From: Tachypleus tridentatus
Lineage: Eukaryota > Arthropoda > Merostomata > Xiphosura > Limulidae
NCBI RefSeq assembly: GCF_004210375.1
Contig: NW_027467782.1
Coordinates: 32,415,771 to 32,479,770 of the forward strand
Direction of reading: 5' to 3'
DNA length: 64,000 bases
Under the pieces are notes generated by a model. The model ran no database searches and was not told where the DNA came from. It saw only the letters and a list, made by a program, of their open reading frames with translations. Positions 10,660-20,717 of this stretch are shown piece after piece; position 1 is the first letter of the stretch; every line of letters starts with the position of its first letter. The position numbers and the translations under genes are program-made.

Positions 10660-10940
10660 TTTGTTTGTTTGTTTTTTTGGAATTTCGCACAAAGCTACTC
10701 GAGGGCTATCTGTGCTAGCCGTCCCTAATTTAGCAGTGTAAGACTAGAGGGAAGGCAGCTAGTCATCACCACCCACCGCCAACTCTTGGGCTACTCTTTT
10801 ACCAACGAATAGTGGGATTGACCGTCATATTATATGCCCCCACGGCTGGGAGGGCGAGCATGTTTTAGCGCGACGCGGGCGCGAACCCGCAACCCTCGGA
10901 TTACGAGTCGCACGCCTTACGCGCTTGGCCATGCCAGGCC
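10660..10940 (-). repeat. tRNA-derived SINE (main family), full length
   Basis: It is reversed: the tail tttggaatttcgcacaaagc comes first and the head ggcctggcatggccaag ends at 10940. No target duplication is visible. It sits exactly at the boundary between the satellite and the next paralogous unit. Confidence 0.85.
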
Positions 10941-11719
10941 TTTCCCATTGCTACCCCTCACTTATCAGTTTTATTTTTGCATCATTTCCTTCTTTTTTGG
11001 CTTACGTCACTTTGTTACAACAACTGATTCAAGAGTATAGTTACACTTGAAACCAATACAAACTGTGAAGAAAGGCAACAATAAAGTGGAACCACAAAAT
11101 TACTGAATATTTGCATATAGTAACTATGGAGACCAGACATTAAAATAAAAGCCGAACTTTGAGAAGAAAGAACAAAATTTTATAGCAAAAAATTACCCAC
11201 CTTACATTTCATAGGTATTTCGACCAGTACAATTTGTAGGTATAAAGTTTTGTATGAATATTTTAATTGTATATTCACATAAGATGATTCTAAAATCTCA
11301 GTTAAATTCTTGAAATAAGAAACAAAAGTCAGACAATTATTAATATTCATTTTACTCTGCAACCTGTGAGGCTCAGCAATTAGAGTTAGTATATACTGGG
11401 CTGTTTCAGATAGCGTTGTACTGAAAACTTTAGAAAAATGTGTAATTTTCTAAGACAAAAATATTATTTTATACAGTAATTTATGCAGTGGAAAACTGTT
11501 CTCATTGTGTGAAGCAAACATTATTTTTGGTCTATTAAGTGTGTTATCGTTTATTTATAAATTAAGAGTTGTGTAACTTCTTTCCTTAAAATTATATTTA
11601 CAAATTACATCAATAAATATATAAGCAGATTTAGTCCTAGTGAAAGTCTGGTTCTTGTTATGAGGTCAGAACTTTAAAACTCTGTTCTTTCATTAACAAA
11701 GGTTTGTCGTACGTATCGT

Positions 11720-12255
11720 AATCATCATCAGTCAAATGTCCACGATATTTTTCTTTCTAAGTTCAATCAGATATCTTTGGAATGTTTCCTCACGTTGGAT
11801 GATAATGAATAGGCTTTGATAAGGAATTTAAAAGTGGTAGAGTTGTCAAGAATAACGACCATTTTGATCAAGTAATTATTTTAGTTAAGAATAACAATGT
11901 TATTGTCGGACGATGTAACATAAATATTTTTATTTAACGACAGTTCTTTTAAAATATTTCTTCAGGGCTTAAACGATAAGGACGAACATTAGGGATAAAA
12001 TCATAAGAAGTAGAAAAGGCAGAGTTCTTTATTTTCGTCATAAAAATGTTACTCAATCGATAAAGAGTTATTTTGTCTTTCACAAGAAGGTCCTTTAGGT
12101 GTCTGTATTGTGATTTGAAAGTGTAAACTATGTTAGGTACATAGAGTTTACGTGGTGGAAGAGAGAACTGAAGACCTTTAGCTATCACTGATTTACACTG
12201 ATTATTTATGTTATAATTACATAGGTTAACAATCTGGTCGCCAGGATGAAACAAG
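11720..12255 (-). pseudogene. Penelope-like element ORF relic, N-terminal part
   Basis: The minus-strand frame 12254-11949 reads NLCNYNIN then VIAKGLQFSLPPRKLY. The 'AKGL.F..PP' pattern is typical of the region before the reverse transcriptase core in Penelope-like (Neptune-type) elements. Beyond a frameshift, about 11930-11800 still reads a VILNKNNYLIKM-like stretch. This resembles the family's 'VVVLNKxDY' segment once one stop is ignored. No catalytic core is present. A paralogous copy lies at 41580-42120. Assignment is from motif memory only. Confidence 0.5.
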
Positions 12256-12467
12256 GAATGAATGCTGTTAATCAGTCAATTCAGCCTCAAATTTTGGACA
12301 TGTTCACACTGCACAATTTGTCTTCGTTCTATTAGTTCCACTTGTTCAGTACATCGGTGCAATCAACACTGGTATCAATCATTCTAAGGTTAGTACAGAA
12401 CACTTTGAACTTTTCCAGTAAAATTTATGTTCTGTTGATGTTTTGTACGAAATTCTTGATCCAACTC

Positions 12468-12655
12468 CACCAAACATGCTCACCCTTTATGATGTCTGTG
12501 TGGGGAGGGAGAACATTGTTAGGGTCAATCTCACTATTCGTTTGTGAAAGAGTGGTTAGTGGATGGTGATGATGAGGTACCTCTATTCTTTCACTGCTAA
12601 ATTACATACGACTAGCGTTGATAGCCCTCGTGTAGCTTCAGCCCAATGTAAATCA
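12468..12655 (+). repeat. Degraded main-family SINE body
   Basis: Recognisable pieces are caaacatgctcaccctt, ggtcaatctcactattcg, ctttcactgctaaatta and gatagccctcgtgtagctt. The tRNA head is lost. The same insertion is present in the paralog at 42340-42515, so it predates that duplication. Confidence 0.6.
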
Positions 12656-13082
12656 AAGCAATAGTATCTTCAGACAAATCTGATAATCTAACAACTTTTG
12701 AACATTTTGGTTTGGTTCTTTAAAGTGGAGATACTTTGGATTCACGTTTCGAAGAATGCATTCTGAAAAAAAGCAAATTTCAAGGTTGATGATTAATGGT
12801 ATAACTATATTGAAGATGAAGAAATAGATTCATACAACAGAAGGGAACAGAGATAAAGTTTTCAATATTTTACAGATTCAGTATTTAAAGTAAACAAAAT
12901 CTTGATGATGAGAAACCTACTTCAGATAAAATGTATATCTGAATGGCTGGTATGGGTACTAACACTTTTACTGAGAAGGAGAGAAAAACATTTCGACCTT
13001 CCAAGATCATCTTCAGATGAAGAAAGAGAGAGTTCGCAAGTGGCCGTTGCTGGACATATGTCTTAGGGACGATGGTATAAAC

Positions 13083-15301
13083 CAGTGGTGCACAAACTTT
13101 TAGAGTCAGGGGCCACAAAAGTGAAGATTAAAATCGTCCCACAGTTGTTTCACACAAGATGGACATCACATTTAAGAACACACAAATGACGATTACATTA
13201 AAGTGTTTGCACATTATTCTGAGAAATGTTACAATACGTCAACTGTCACAAAGTCAATGCGATGGATGGTGCTGCATGTCATCTACGAACTTAGAAATGT
13301 TCAGCTTGACGTTGAAAGACGCAAGATTGCTTCCAGATGATCATCAGTCAGCTGATTGCGAGTGTTGTTTTATTCAGTTTCATATACGAGAAAGCCTGTT
13401 CACAAGTGGTGTGGACAAGTGCGTTCTCTTTCAGATTAGCAAATGTATCAGGCAACGTTTTGTAGAAGTCAAACAAACTGTTTTCTCGGTAAATAACACG
13501 CAGTTCATCAGATGCTTCGATATCAGTAAGTTCAAGCTGATATTCTGCTGAAAAGTCATCCACTGACACACTGAACGGATCAGCAAAAAGTTTCATCAAC
13601 AATCTGCATTGGTCAAAGTCGTGAGTGAAACCGTGAGTTGGAGGATTGGATCAAAGTATCTAGCTTCCCAACATAAACTTGTGTGTCAATGTCCTGATTC
13701 TTCTGTAGCTGTGACTGAAAAGTGGGAAAGTGCGCGAAGTTGCCTGATGTTGTTTGCTGCCAGAATAACTGCAACTTTGTCCTGAAAGCTGAGGCGTAAT
13801 TTGCAAGCTGACAGACAAGCTGATTTTTGCCTTGCAACTTCAAATTCAGATCATTCAAGTGTTGTGTTATGTCGACCAGAAAGGTCAAATCAGCTTACCA
13901 TGTTGGATCAGTCATGGAAAGTATTTCTATCTTTGTTCTTGCTTCTGAGGAATTCTGTCAGTTCATTAATCAACTCCAATAATCTTCTGAGCATCTTCCC
14001 TCGACTCAGCCAGCGTACTTCACAGTGATACACAAGGTCACCATAGTCTTAATCAATTTTTTCAAGAAGACTTTGAAACTGACTGTGATTGAGCCCTCGT
14101 GATTTGATGAATTTAATGGTTTTCGTCACTAACGCCATCAGTGCCTGAAAACGAAGTTCTTTAATGCACAGGTTCTGTTGGTGAATAATGCAGTGCAACT
14201 TCACCAACTATTGTTCTGCTTTCCTCAATGCTTCATCAACAGTGCTACCAGCCCGCTACTTTCTCCGGTCATGGCTGGTGCTCCATCATTGTCACACTTA
14301 CCAGTTTCGTGAAATCCAATGAAACACTACTATACTACTGTCTCCTCGAACAGAGCAGACCCAGTTGTCTGACCCTTCATGGAACCATGCTGATTTGTTC
14401 CTCTGTGATATCAAACGATGACGACACACCATGAAAAAAAAACTAGTTGCTGTGCTGTTGAACTGATGTCAGTCGACTCGTCTGCTGCTAAAGAGAAGTA
14501 GACAAAGTTGGCTGCTTTATTTGAAAGCGGTCTTGTCACATCTGCTGAGAGGTGTGAAATTCTTCACTGAACTGTCGTACGATTCAAAGCCACCATCTGT
14601 AGCTTGCGGACTGCTTCCGGACACAACTTTTCCGATACAGTAATCATGCATTGCTTGACAAAATAACCATCAATGAACGGTTGGCCAGATTTCGCTATCA
14701 TCAACGAAATATCGTAACTGACCTCACATGCTGCACCTAAATCTGCTGACTGCTTTGAGAAAACGTTCTGCGACTGCCGCAGAGATTCTATTCGAGCTGT
14801 TCGTTCATCAATGACTACGTTGTGGAAATCTTTATGCTTCGACTCATAATGACACTTTATATTGAATACCTTCGCCACTGCTACTGTCGAATGACACAGC
14901 AGACAAATCACGTTCTTCTGTTCTTAAAGAAAACAGTACTGTGCAGTACAATCATCATGAAACTGCCGGTTTTGTCATCAACTTTTCTTTTACGATTAGC
15001 TACCATTTTGTGACGAAATAATATCAAAATAGGGCTCGTAAGTAAATCTCGAAGAACAATTGGAACGCGTGAGATTTCGTAATTAAGGAAATATTACGTC
15101 ATTAAGCCAAAGATTATATGCCTATGCATTAACGAGATTTTCTTATCAAATTTTCTTTATTGCTCGACACAAATATGGAACCAGTGCCTAATCTAATGCA
15201 TATTCTTCTATAGCGCTTAATCTTCGCGAACTCTAAATGCGCGAACTCTCTATGTTTGAGTTTCCTGTTGGACATCGCGGGCCTGATTTTGTGCACCACT
15301 G
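13083..15301 (-). mobile_element. hAT element (2219 bp) with terminal inverted repeats
   Basis: The termini are CAGTGGTGCACAAA at 13083 and its inverse TTTGTGCACCACTG ending at 15301. The interior encodes a hAT-type transposase relic on the minus strand. Flanking 8-mers (ggtataac and acataaac) do not match well, so the target duplication is eroded or absent. Confidence 0.8.
13330..15006 (-). pseudogene. hAT transposase of GTF2IRD2/ZBED5-like type, broken
   Basis: It is a cut-and-paste transposase of the hAT superfamily, the clade that gave rise to vertebrate GTF2IRD2 and ZBED5 (family knowledge). The start ATG at 15006 gives MVANRKRKVDDKTG, then a frameshift. 14911-14564 carries a zinc-finger-like CLLCHSTVAV...CHYESKH. 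Beyond it are FSLAADESTDISSTAQ-like residues near 14490, including the conserved catalytic Asp region. 13888-13613 reads DITQHLNDLNLKLQGK and HFPTFQS. 13602-13348 reads LFDFYKTLPDTF and CEQAFSYMK, the C-terminal dimerisation region. Several frameshifts and stops make it non-functional. Confidence 0.82.
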
Positions 15302-15712
15302 ACATAAACAGATACGGAAATTTATTTACCCGTTGATAAAATAAAACGTGGTTATTTTGCTGTCGAAATAAGGGCAAACTGCTATCTGCAGTGTCGTGCA
15401 TAGAAACAACAAAACCACAAGAAGGTCTTTCCCGAATTTTAGTTAAGCTATAGCTAGCAGAAAGGCCGAATTTACACCCTGAACTGGTCTCGCGGGCAGA
15501 TTGAAATTTTACTATGTGACTAAGTATCGGGAATGTATTGCTCGTGCTAACTAGACACTGCTAGACAGATCACAGCCAAAAGGAACTTGCTTGATCGATG
15601 TTCATAGGTGTCCGCGACACACGCTTCAAAACCACTGTCGTAATGTTTGTCTGTTCATTCTGTCATTGTTAATTTGTTATGTTACTCAATAGCATTACAT
15701 ACAAAGTAAGTT
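15302..15712. repeat. Dispersed ~170-bp repeat (first copy) and flank
   Basis: The segment 15355-15530 (gggcaaactgctatctgcag...aggccgaatttacaccctg) is repeated with changes at 16245-16420. No coding content is seen. I do not know the family. Confidence 0.5.
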
Positions 15713-15725
15713 TTATATGTGTAAA

Positions 15726-15934
15726 ACGGCTCGTTTGGGTTGAGAAAATATTTTACGTAGAGGAGCGAACAACGTGGTCAGCTTCCGGTCAGTTACCTCT
15801 TTCTTTCTTTGTGAACCTGACGATGACCGAAGAAGGTCGAAACGTTGTTCGCTCCTTGACGTAAAATATCTTCTCAACCCCAACTAGCCGTTTTACATAT
15901 ATATTCTCTACAAATGGGTTTTCTCGATATCATT
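15726..15934. mobile_element. Penelope-like terminal unit with inverted arms and hammerhead-like core
   Basis: It is flanked by a 13-bp direct repeat AAAGTAAGTTTTA (15713-15725 and 15935-15947). A left arm (about 15726-15775, gtaaaacggctcg...gagcgaacaacgt) is the inverse of a right arm (about 15841-15898). Between them lies CTGACGA (15817-15823), a GACC/GGTC stem with loop GAAGAA, and GAAA (15839-15842). This is the order of a hammerhead ribozyme core. Penelope-like elements are known to carry hammerheads and inverted partial copies. No protein is encoded. Confidence 0.7.
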
Positions 15935-15947
15935 AAAGTAAGTTTTA

Positions 15948-16490
15948 CTTTGCAGGTAACATTGTTATCAAACAAATGAAGACAACATGTACCACTCAAT
16001 GTTCCTCTTTATTGAATCACTAAATGTCAGCACAAATATATATTATGTGTACTGAAAGTTTGCCAAATTTCATACAGATACACGAGTCGTATCGATACAG
16101 TCCTATCGAGTTCTTCATGGTAAGTACTCGTATGTTACTCTTTACCAACACATTTTTAATATTTAGTGTTTGAATTAATTAAATACAGAAACAGACAAGG
16201 AAAGCTATTCAACAATTGATGAAACAAAACATGCTTATTGTACTGTCAAAACAAGGGCAAACTGCTATCTGCAGTGTCGTGTATGGAAGCGTCATAAACC
16301 ACGAGAAGGTCTTCCCTCCAATTTTAGCTGAGCTATAACTAGGAGAAAGGCCGAATTTACACCCTGACAGGCAAACCGTAATTTTCACTTGGGGCACTCA
16401 ACCGTGCGACTAAACATTACTAGTACATCTGTTCAATATATATGCCTGATTGACAACTTTACGTAAGTATCTGTAAAACATACATATCGT
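15948..16490. other. Non-coding DNA with second dispersed ~170-bp repeat
   Basis: 16245-16420 repeats 15355-15530. The rest shows nothing recognisable. Confidence 0.4.
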
Positions 16491-16497
16491 GTTGACT

Positions 16498-17040
16498 ACT
16501 TTCCTGTAACCACTCAACAACATACATTCCTGGTTTACTACTTTATTAATAGCTTTGAACAACGTACATTCCTGGTTTACTACTTTATTAATAGCTTTGA
16601 ACAACATACATTCCTGGTTTACTACTTTATTAATAGCTTTGAACAACATACATTCCTGGTTTAATATTTATTAATAGCTTTGAACAACATACATTCCTGG
16701 TTTACTACTTTATTAATAGCTTTGAACAACGTACATTCCTGGTTAACTACTTTATTAATAGCTTTGAACAACGTACATTCCTGGTTTACTACTTTATTAA
16801 TAGCTTTGAACAACGTACATTCCTGGTTTACTACTTTATTAATAGCTTTGAACAACTTACATTCCTTGTTTGCTACTTTATTAACAGCTTTGAACAACAT
16901 ACATTCCTTGTTTGCAACTTTATTAATAGCTTTGAACAACATACATTCCTTGTTTACTACTTTATTAATAGCTTTGAACAACATGCATTCCTTGTTTACC
17001 ACTTTATTAATAGCTTTGAACAACATACATAGATACCTGG
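16498..17040. repeat. 42-bp minisatellite, about 12-13 units
   Basis: The unit start gctttgaacaac recurs at 16552, 16594, 16636, 16677, 16719, 16761, 16803, 16845, 16887, 16929, 16971 and 17013. Because 42 is a multiple of three, both strands stay open, giving a 14-residue repeat such as LFKAINKVVNQEC on the minus strand and a different one on the plus strand. I see no start context, signal or flanking gene, so I do not call it coding. Confidence 0.92.
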
Positions 17041-17650
17041 TTTACTAAATTACCCTTTACAAATTAGCTTTGAACAACATACATAGATACCTGGTTGACT
17101 AAATTACCCTATACAACAGAACAACAGAGATACCTGGTTCACTAAATTACCCTGTACAACTGAACAACACAGACACCTGGTTCACCTAAATTACCCTGTA
17201 CAACTGAACTGAAACGTAGATACCTGGTTCACTAAATTACCCTCTACAACTGAACAACATAGATACCTGGTTCACTAAATTATCCTGTACAACTGAACAA
17301 CACAGATACCTGGTTCAAATTACGTAGATACCTGTACAAGTGAACAACGTAGATACCTGGTTCACTAAATTACCCTCTACAACTGAACAACACAGATACC
17401 TGGTTCACTAAATTACCCTCTACAACTGAACAACACAGATACCTGGTTCACTAAATTACCCTGTACAACTGAACAACGTAGATACGTGGTTCACTAAATT
17501 ATCCTGTACAACTGAACAACACAGATACCTGGTTCAAATTACCCTCTACAACTGAACAACACAGATACCTGGTTCACTAAATTACCCTCTACAACTGAAC
17601 AACACAGATACCTGGTTCACTAAATTACCCTGTACAACTGAACATCATAC
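17041..17650. repeat. ~43-bp minisatellite, about 13 units, sister of the 42-bp array
   Basis: Units follow tacctggttcactaaattac then cctgtacaactgaacaac(a/g)(c/t)aga. They are clearly related to the 42-bp unit (gaacaacatacattcctggtttacta). Junction units at 17041-17100 mix both types. Several units carry deletions (17300-17345, 17530-17545). Confidence 0.88.
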
Positions 17651-17689
17651 ATGCCCAGTTGACTACTTCACTGGTACATCTGAACAACA

Positions 17690-18480
17690 TACAACTTTAA
17701 ATAATAATTATAAATCTGTACGAACAATTTCACTCAGATATACTTTAGACTTTATACTTTTGTAAGATTTATTGAGTGTAAGTCACAAAGATGTGAGAAA
17801 CCAATCGAAACTTTCATGTTTGTTTATATGTAAAGTCTGACAAGATTCTACATTATACAATTTACCTGTTGTTTTTAACCCTTAATCTCAGAGCTTATAG
17901 ACGTGTTTTAACAATAGACAATTTATTTACTGTTTTTTTAACTTCTAATCCCAAATCATATTGTTGTATTTGTTATCTAATTCTCATTTCTTGACATAGT
18001 AAATACTCAAGCCTCGTTTTTTGTACAATTTTCTTAGAGGTTTACTTTTGACAGACTTTTTATCTCATCCTTTTATAATGTTACAGAATGCGATATCAAC
18101 ACCTATCAGTGAAGCCCGACTTTGAAAGCAGCTGTAGACAATATTTGATTGGACAGAGAACATTATGTACTGCTTGTTTTATACATACTGTGAACAGTGG
18201 TGTCTGTCCATCAGTTCATCTGTCTCCTGTTTATGACGGCTTCACTTCTCATGTTGACTGTGAAAAGCTATGGATGAAGTCAAAGTACAACATTAACTTT
18301 GTAAATAACAGTATAACAGGTATGAATAATGTTAACAACAAACAGGATATTCTACACTAACTTGTTATGAATTAATAACACTATGTATCAGAATGTGACA
18401 TAACGGTTTGTTATTGTTAAATTGTTCTTAGCAGAACACTTACTATACAAACATAGAAAATCAAAACTCATGTAACACAC
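17690..18480 (+). repeat. Paralogous unit U4, exon-bearing part
   Basis: 17690-17820 resembles 21890-22010 and 22250-22370. 17880-18480 resembles 1-560 and 22050-22560. It holds the best-kept exon-like block. Confidence 0.6.
18087..18319 (+). CDS. Cysteine-rich exon-like ORF, unknown family
   Basis: Acceptor-like ttataatgttacag and donor-like aacag/gtatga bracket 233 bp, open in the frame starting MRYQHLSVKPDFESS. It contains five cysteines in the pattern CRQYLIGQ-TLCTACF-GVCPSV-VDCEKLW. The exon would end in phase 1. Related but damaged copies lie at 164-391, 22187 and about 44515 (the last two also interrupted by inserted sequence). Cysteine spacing suggests an extracellular or secreted protein, but I cannot name a family. 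It may be the least damaged remnant of a locally duplicated gene. Confidence 0.4.
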
Positions 18481-18509
18481 TTACTCTACAGTATTATACA
18501 ATCTTACAA

Positions 18510-18655
18510 TTAGTCTTTAGTCACTGCTACACGAGGGCTATTTGCGCTAGTCAGCCATAATGTAGCAGAAAGACCAGATGGAAGTCAAGTAGTCATCGCA
18601 ACCAACCGCCAAGTCTTGGTCTACTATTTTGTACTATTTGCTGGTGTATAACTCA
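18510..18655 (-). repeat. Degraded main-family SINE body
   Basis: The pieces ctacacgagggctatttgcgc, agtcatcgcaaccaaccgcc and aagtcttggtctactattt match the reversed SINE body. Head and tail are eroded. Confidence 0.5.
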
Positions 18656-18862
18656 TCATATACCATTAGGTTCCTCGACTCAAATCACTACAAGTTGATG
18701 TATATATAAATAATTTACGTAGGTTCTCATACACTTTCTCGCACCATTTACTATGATAACTGTATTTATATATACACATATATACGTATGTACATAGATG
18801 TAGACGGACGAGAATTTAAATAGAAATGTTGATATTTTTTTAGGGTAACACTGTCTTCTCAG

Positions 18863-18929
18863 TCAACGTTGTACGAATGTTGATGACGAAGCTACGTATG
18901 GACAATTCCTCAGAAACTGCGCATGTCAG
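18863..18929 (+). CDS. Possible small exon, low confidence
   Basis: Acceptor-like cactgtcttctcag and donor-like tgtcag/gtagat bracket 67 bp. One frame reads QRCTNVDDEATYGQFLRNCAC. In the phase demanded by the exon-like block at 18087-18319 the reading would be VNVVRMLMTKL instead, so the two do not obviously belong together in the cysteine-bearing frame. Confidence 0.18.
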
Positions 18930-19899
18930 GTAGATATTAGTGGTTGTCTGATTTAATAACAAGCTCAGCGATGGTAAAACTATTTTAAAATTTGAAGAAA
19001 AATAAACATATGAGTATCTAGAAAACTATAGGAAAATATCAGTATATTTAGTGAAGTATTTGTTGTATTTTTTACTTTATAAGTAATTCTATCTTTTTTA
19101 AGTAGTAACATAGAAATTCAAGAATGTTCTGGTGTTTGTCCTGTTTGAAATTATTTAGATTTTATTGATTACTTCAATTACCACTCCTCAACATATTTCA
19201 CACTTGAACATTGATAATAAAACTGTAAACAGTTTCAGGTTTGTTTTGTTTTCTTTTAACCAATAGCTTAACCTTTTAATGTACTTCTATACATCAGAAT
19301 TCCCAGATGTTAAGTGATTTATAGAACTGTGTATTCTTAAAAACACATTAACTTATTACAATAAAATTTATATCAGGTTGTGACTGTTATACAAGATTAA
19401 ATATTAATATGAATAGATACAGCTTAAAGGATTTTTCAAAATCTATAAAATAAAAATCAGTCCTAACCTCAGAATCACTAGAAACAAAAGTCCACGAAAC
19501 GTATTTGGGATTTTATTGTAAAGAAATGTAAACAGCTTTCCAAAGGAAAATAAATGTCAGAAGAGAATAAATAACTGTTTTATAGGAAAGTCATCAAAGC
19601 TACTGCGCTTCTTTTCCGTTTACTCGGAATCACTTATCTTCTGCATCAGTCCTCATGACGATACTCACCTAGAGAGGGAGTACATGGTAACTAACGCCTT
19701 GTTGTAGTCCTCCAAGTAAGTATTTCAAGTCTGATTTTATATGAACGGGGAAAGCAGAAAAATGTGGGTGTGGTTCTTACTGGCCATAAATCTGTTATTT
19801 TCACATCACTTCCAAATCCTTGACAGTGCTGGATATTAAACCTTACGGTCCGTCCAGTTACTATTATTTCTGTATCTTACACAGTTCGTAAGTTTGTGT
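18930..19899. other. AT-rich non-coding DNA
   Basis: No repeat family, coding frame or RNA gene is recognisable. Confidence 0.3.
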
Positions 19900-20010
19900 G
19901 TGTGTTTTCTTATAGCAAAGCCACATCGGGCTATCTGCTGAGGGGAATCGAATCCCTGAATTTAGCGTTGTAAATCCTAGACTTACCGCTGTACCAGCGG
20001 AGGGGGGACA
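19900..20010 (-). repeat. tRNA-like SINE, second family
   Basis: Reversed copy: tgtgtgttttcttatagcaa (tail), then gaggggaatcgaatccc (B box) and accgctgtaccagcgg (A box) ending near 20008. Confidence 0.7.
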
Positions 20011-20194
20011 GTTCGAAAACTGTCTGACAGAATATTTATTAATCATTTCTCTGGTATGTCAATGTATGTATAACCACAACTATATGGCTATAATTCGTAA
20101 GTCTCCTGAACTGACTAAAAGAACAACAGTGGGAAATTATCGTTACTTAAACTTAAGTCAAATTATTTACCCACAAACTAACTCAGTGTAACAT

Positions 20195-20306
20195 CTAAAC
20201 TGTTCATCACCAACCATCGCCAAATCTTGGGCTACTCCTTTACTAACGAATAGTGTTATTGAAGGTCGCATAATGACACCTCAACGGCTGAAAGAGCGGC
20301 CACGAA
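20195..20306 (-). repeat. Main-family SINE fragment
   Basis: It holds the reversed middle part (catcaccaaccatcgccaaa, cttgggctactcctttac, aacggctgaaagagcggcc). It is truncated at both ends and abuts another repeat unit at 20307. Confidence 0.65.
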
Positions 20307-20717
20307 TAGTAACTAAGGAGACAAGATATTAAAATGAGAACCGAACTGTGCGAAGAAAAACAAAATCTTATGGAAGAAAGTTTCTAACACTGCATTTCAT
20401 GGGTACTTCGTCCAGCACAATTTGTAGGTATAACGTTTTCTATAAATATTTTAATTGTATATTCCCATGGAAACATTTTATACATCTGAATTAAATTCTT
20501 AAAATAAGAAACAAAAGTTAGACAATTAGTAAGTAACATTAACTTTACTCCACAACCAGTGAGAAGCCTAGTAATTAATGTTAGCAAATACTTGTCTGTT
20601 TTCAATAACGTCGTGTTGAAAAGTTCAGAAAAATTGAACATTTTCTATAAAGAAAGAGAGAATCTTTTTACGACACGTACTGCATGGGAAAGGTTTTCGG
20701 ACTGTTCTAATATACAC
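20307..20717. repeat. Paralogous unit fragment (part present only beside duplicon A)
   Basis: It matches 4910-5340, 11100-11540 and 36300-36720 and leads without a break into duplicon A. Copy B lacks it and begins at 43028 in the middle of this unit. Confidence 0.6.

Larger units (their letters stand above)
10941..13016. repeat. Paralogous unit U3
   Basis: It is collinear with 40105-43010, for example in the identical run around 11030 and 40195 (cacttgaaaccaatacaaac). Relative to that copy it lacks about 0.7 kb between 11712 and 11735, and it has one unit of the minisatellite expanded at 42798-42990. It contains Penelope-like coding relics and a degraded SINE. Confidence 0.75.

Noticed and set aside
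13075-15309. 8-bp target duplication for the hAT element at 13083-15301
   Set aside because: Flanking 8-mers ggtataac and acataaac differ at about half the positions.
16661-17048. Repeat proteins on both strands of the 42-bp minisatellite
   Set aside because: A period divisible by three without a stop keeps both strands open; no start context, signal or homolog is seen.
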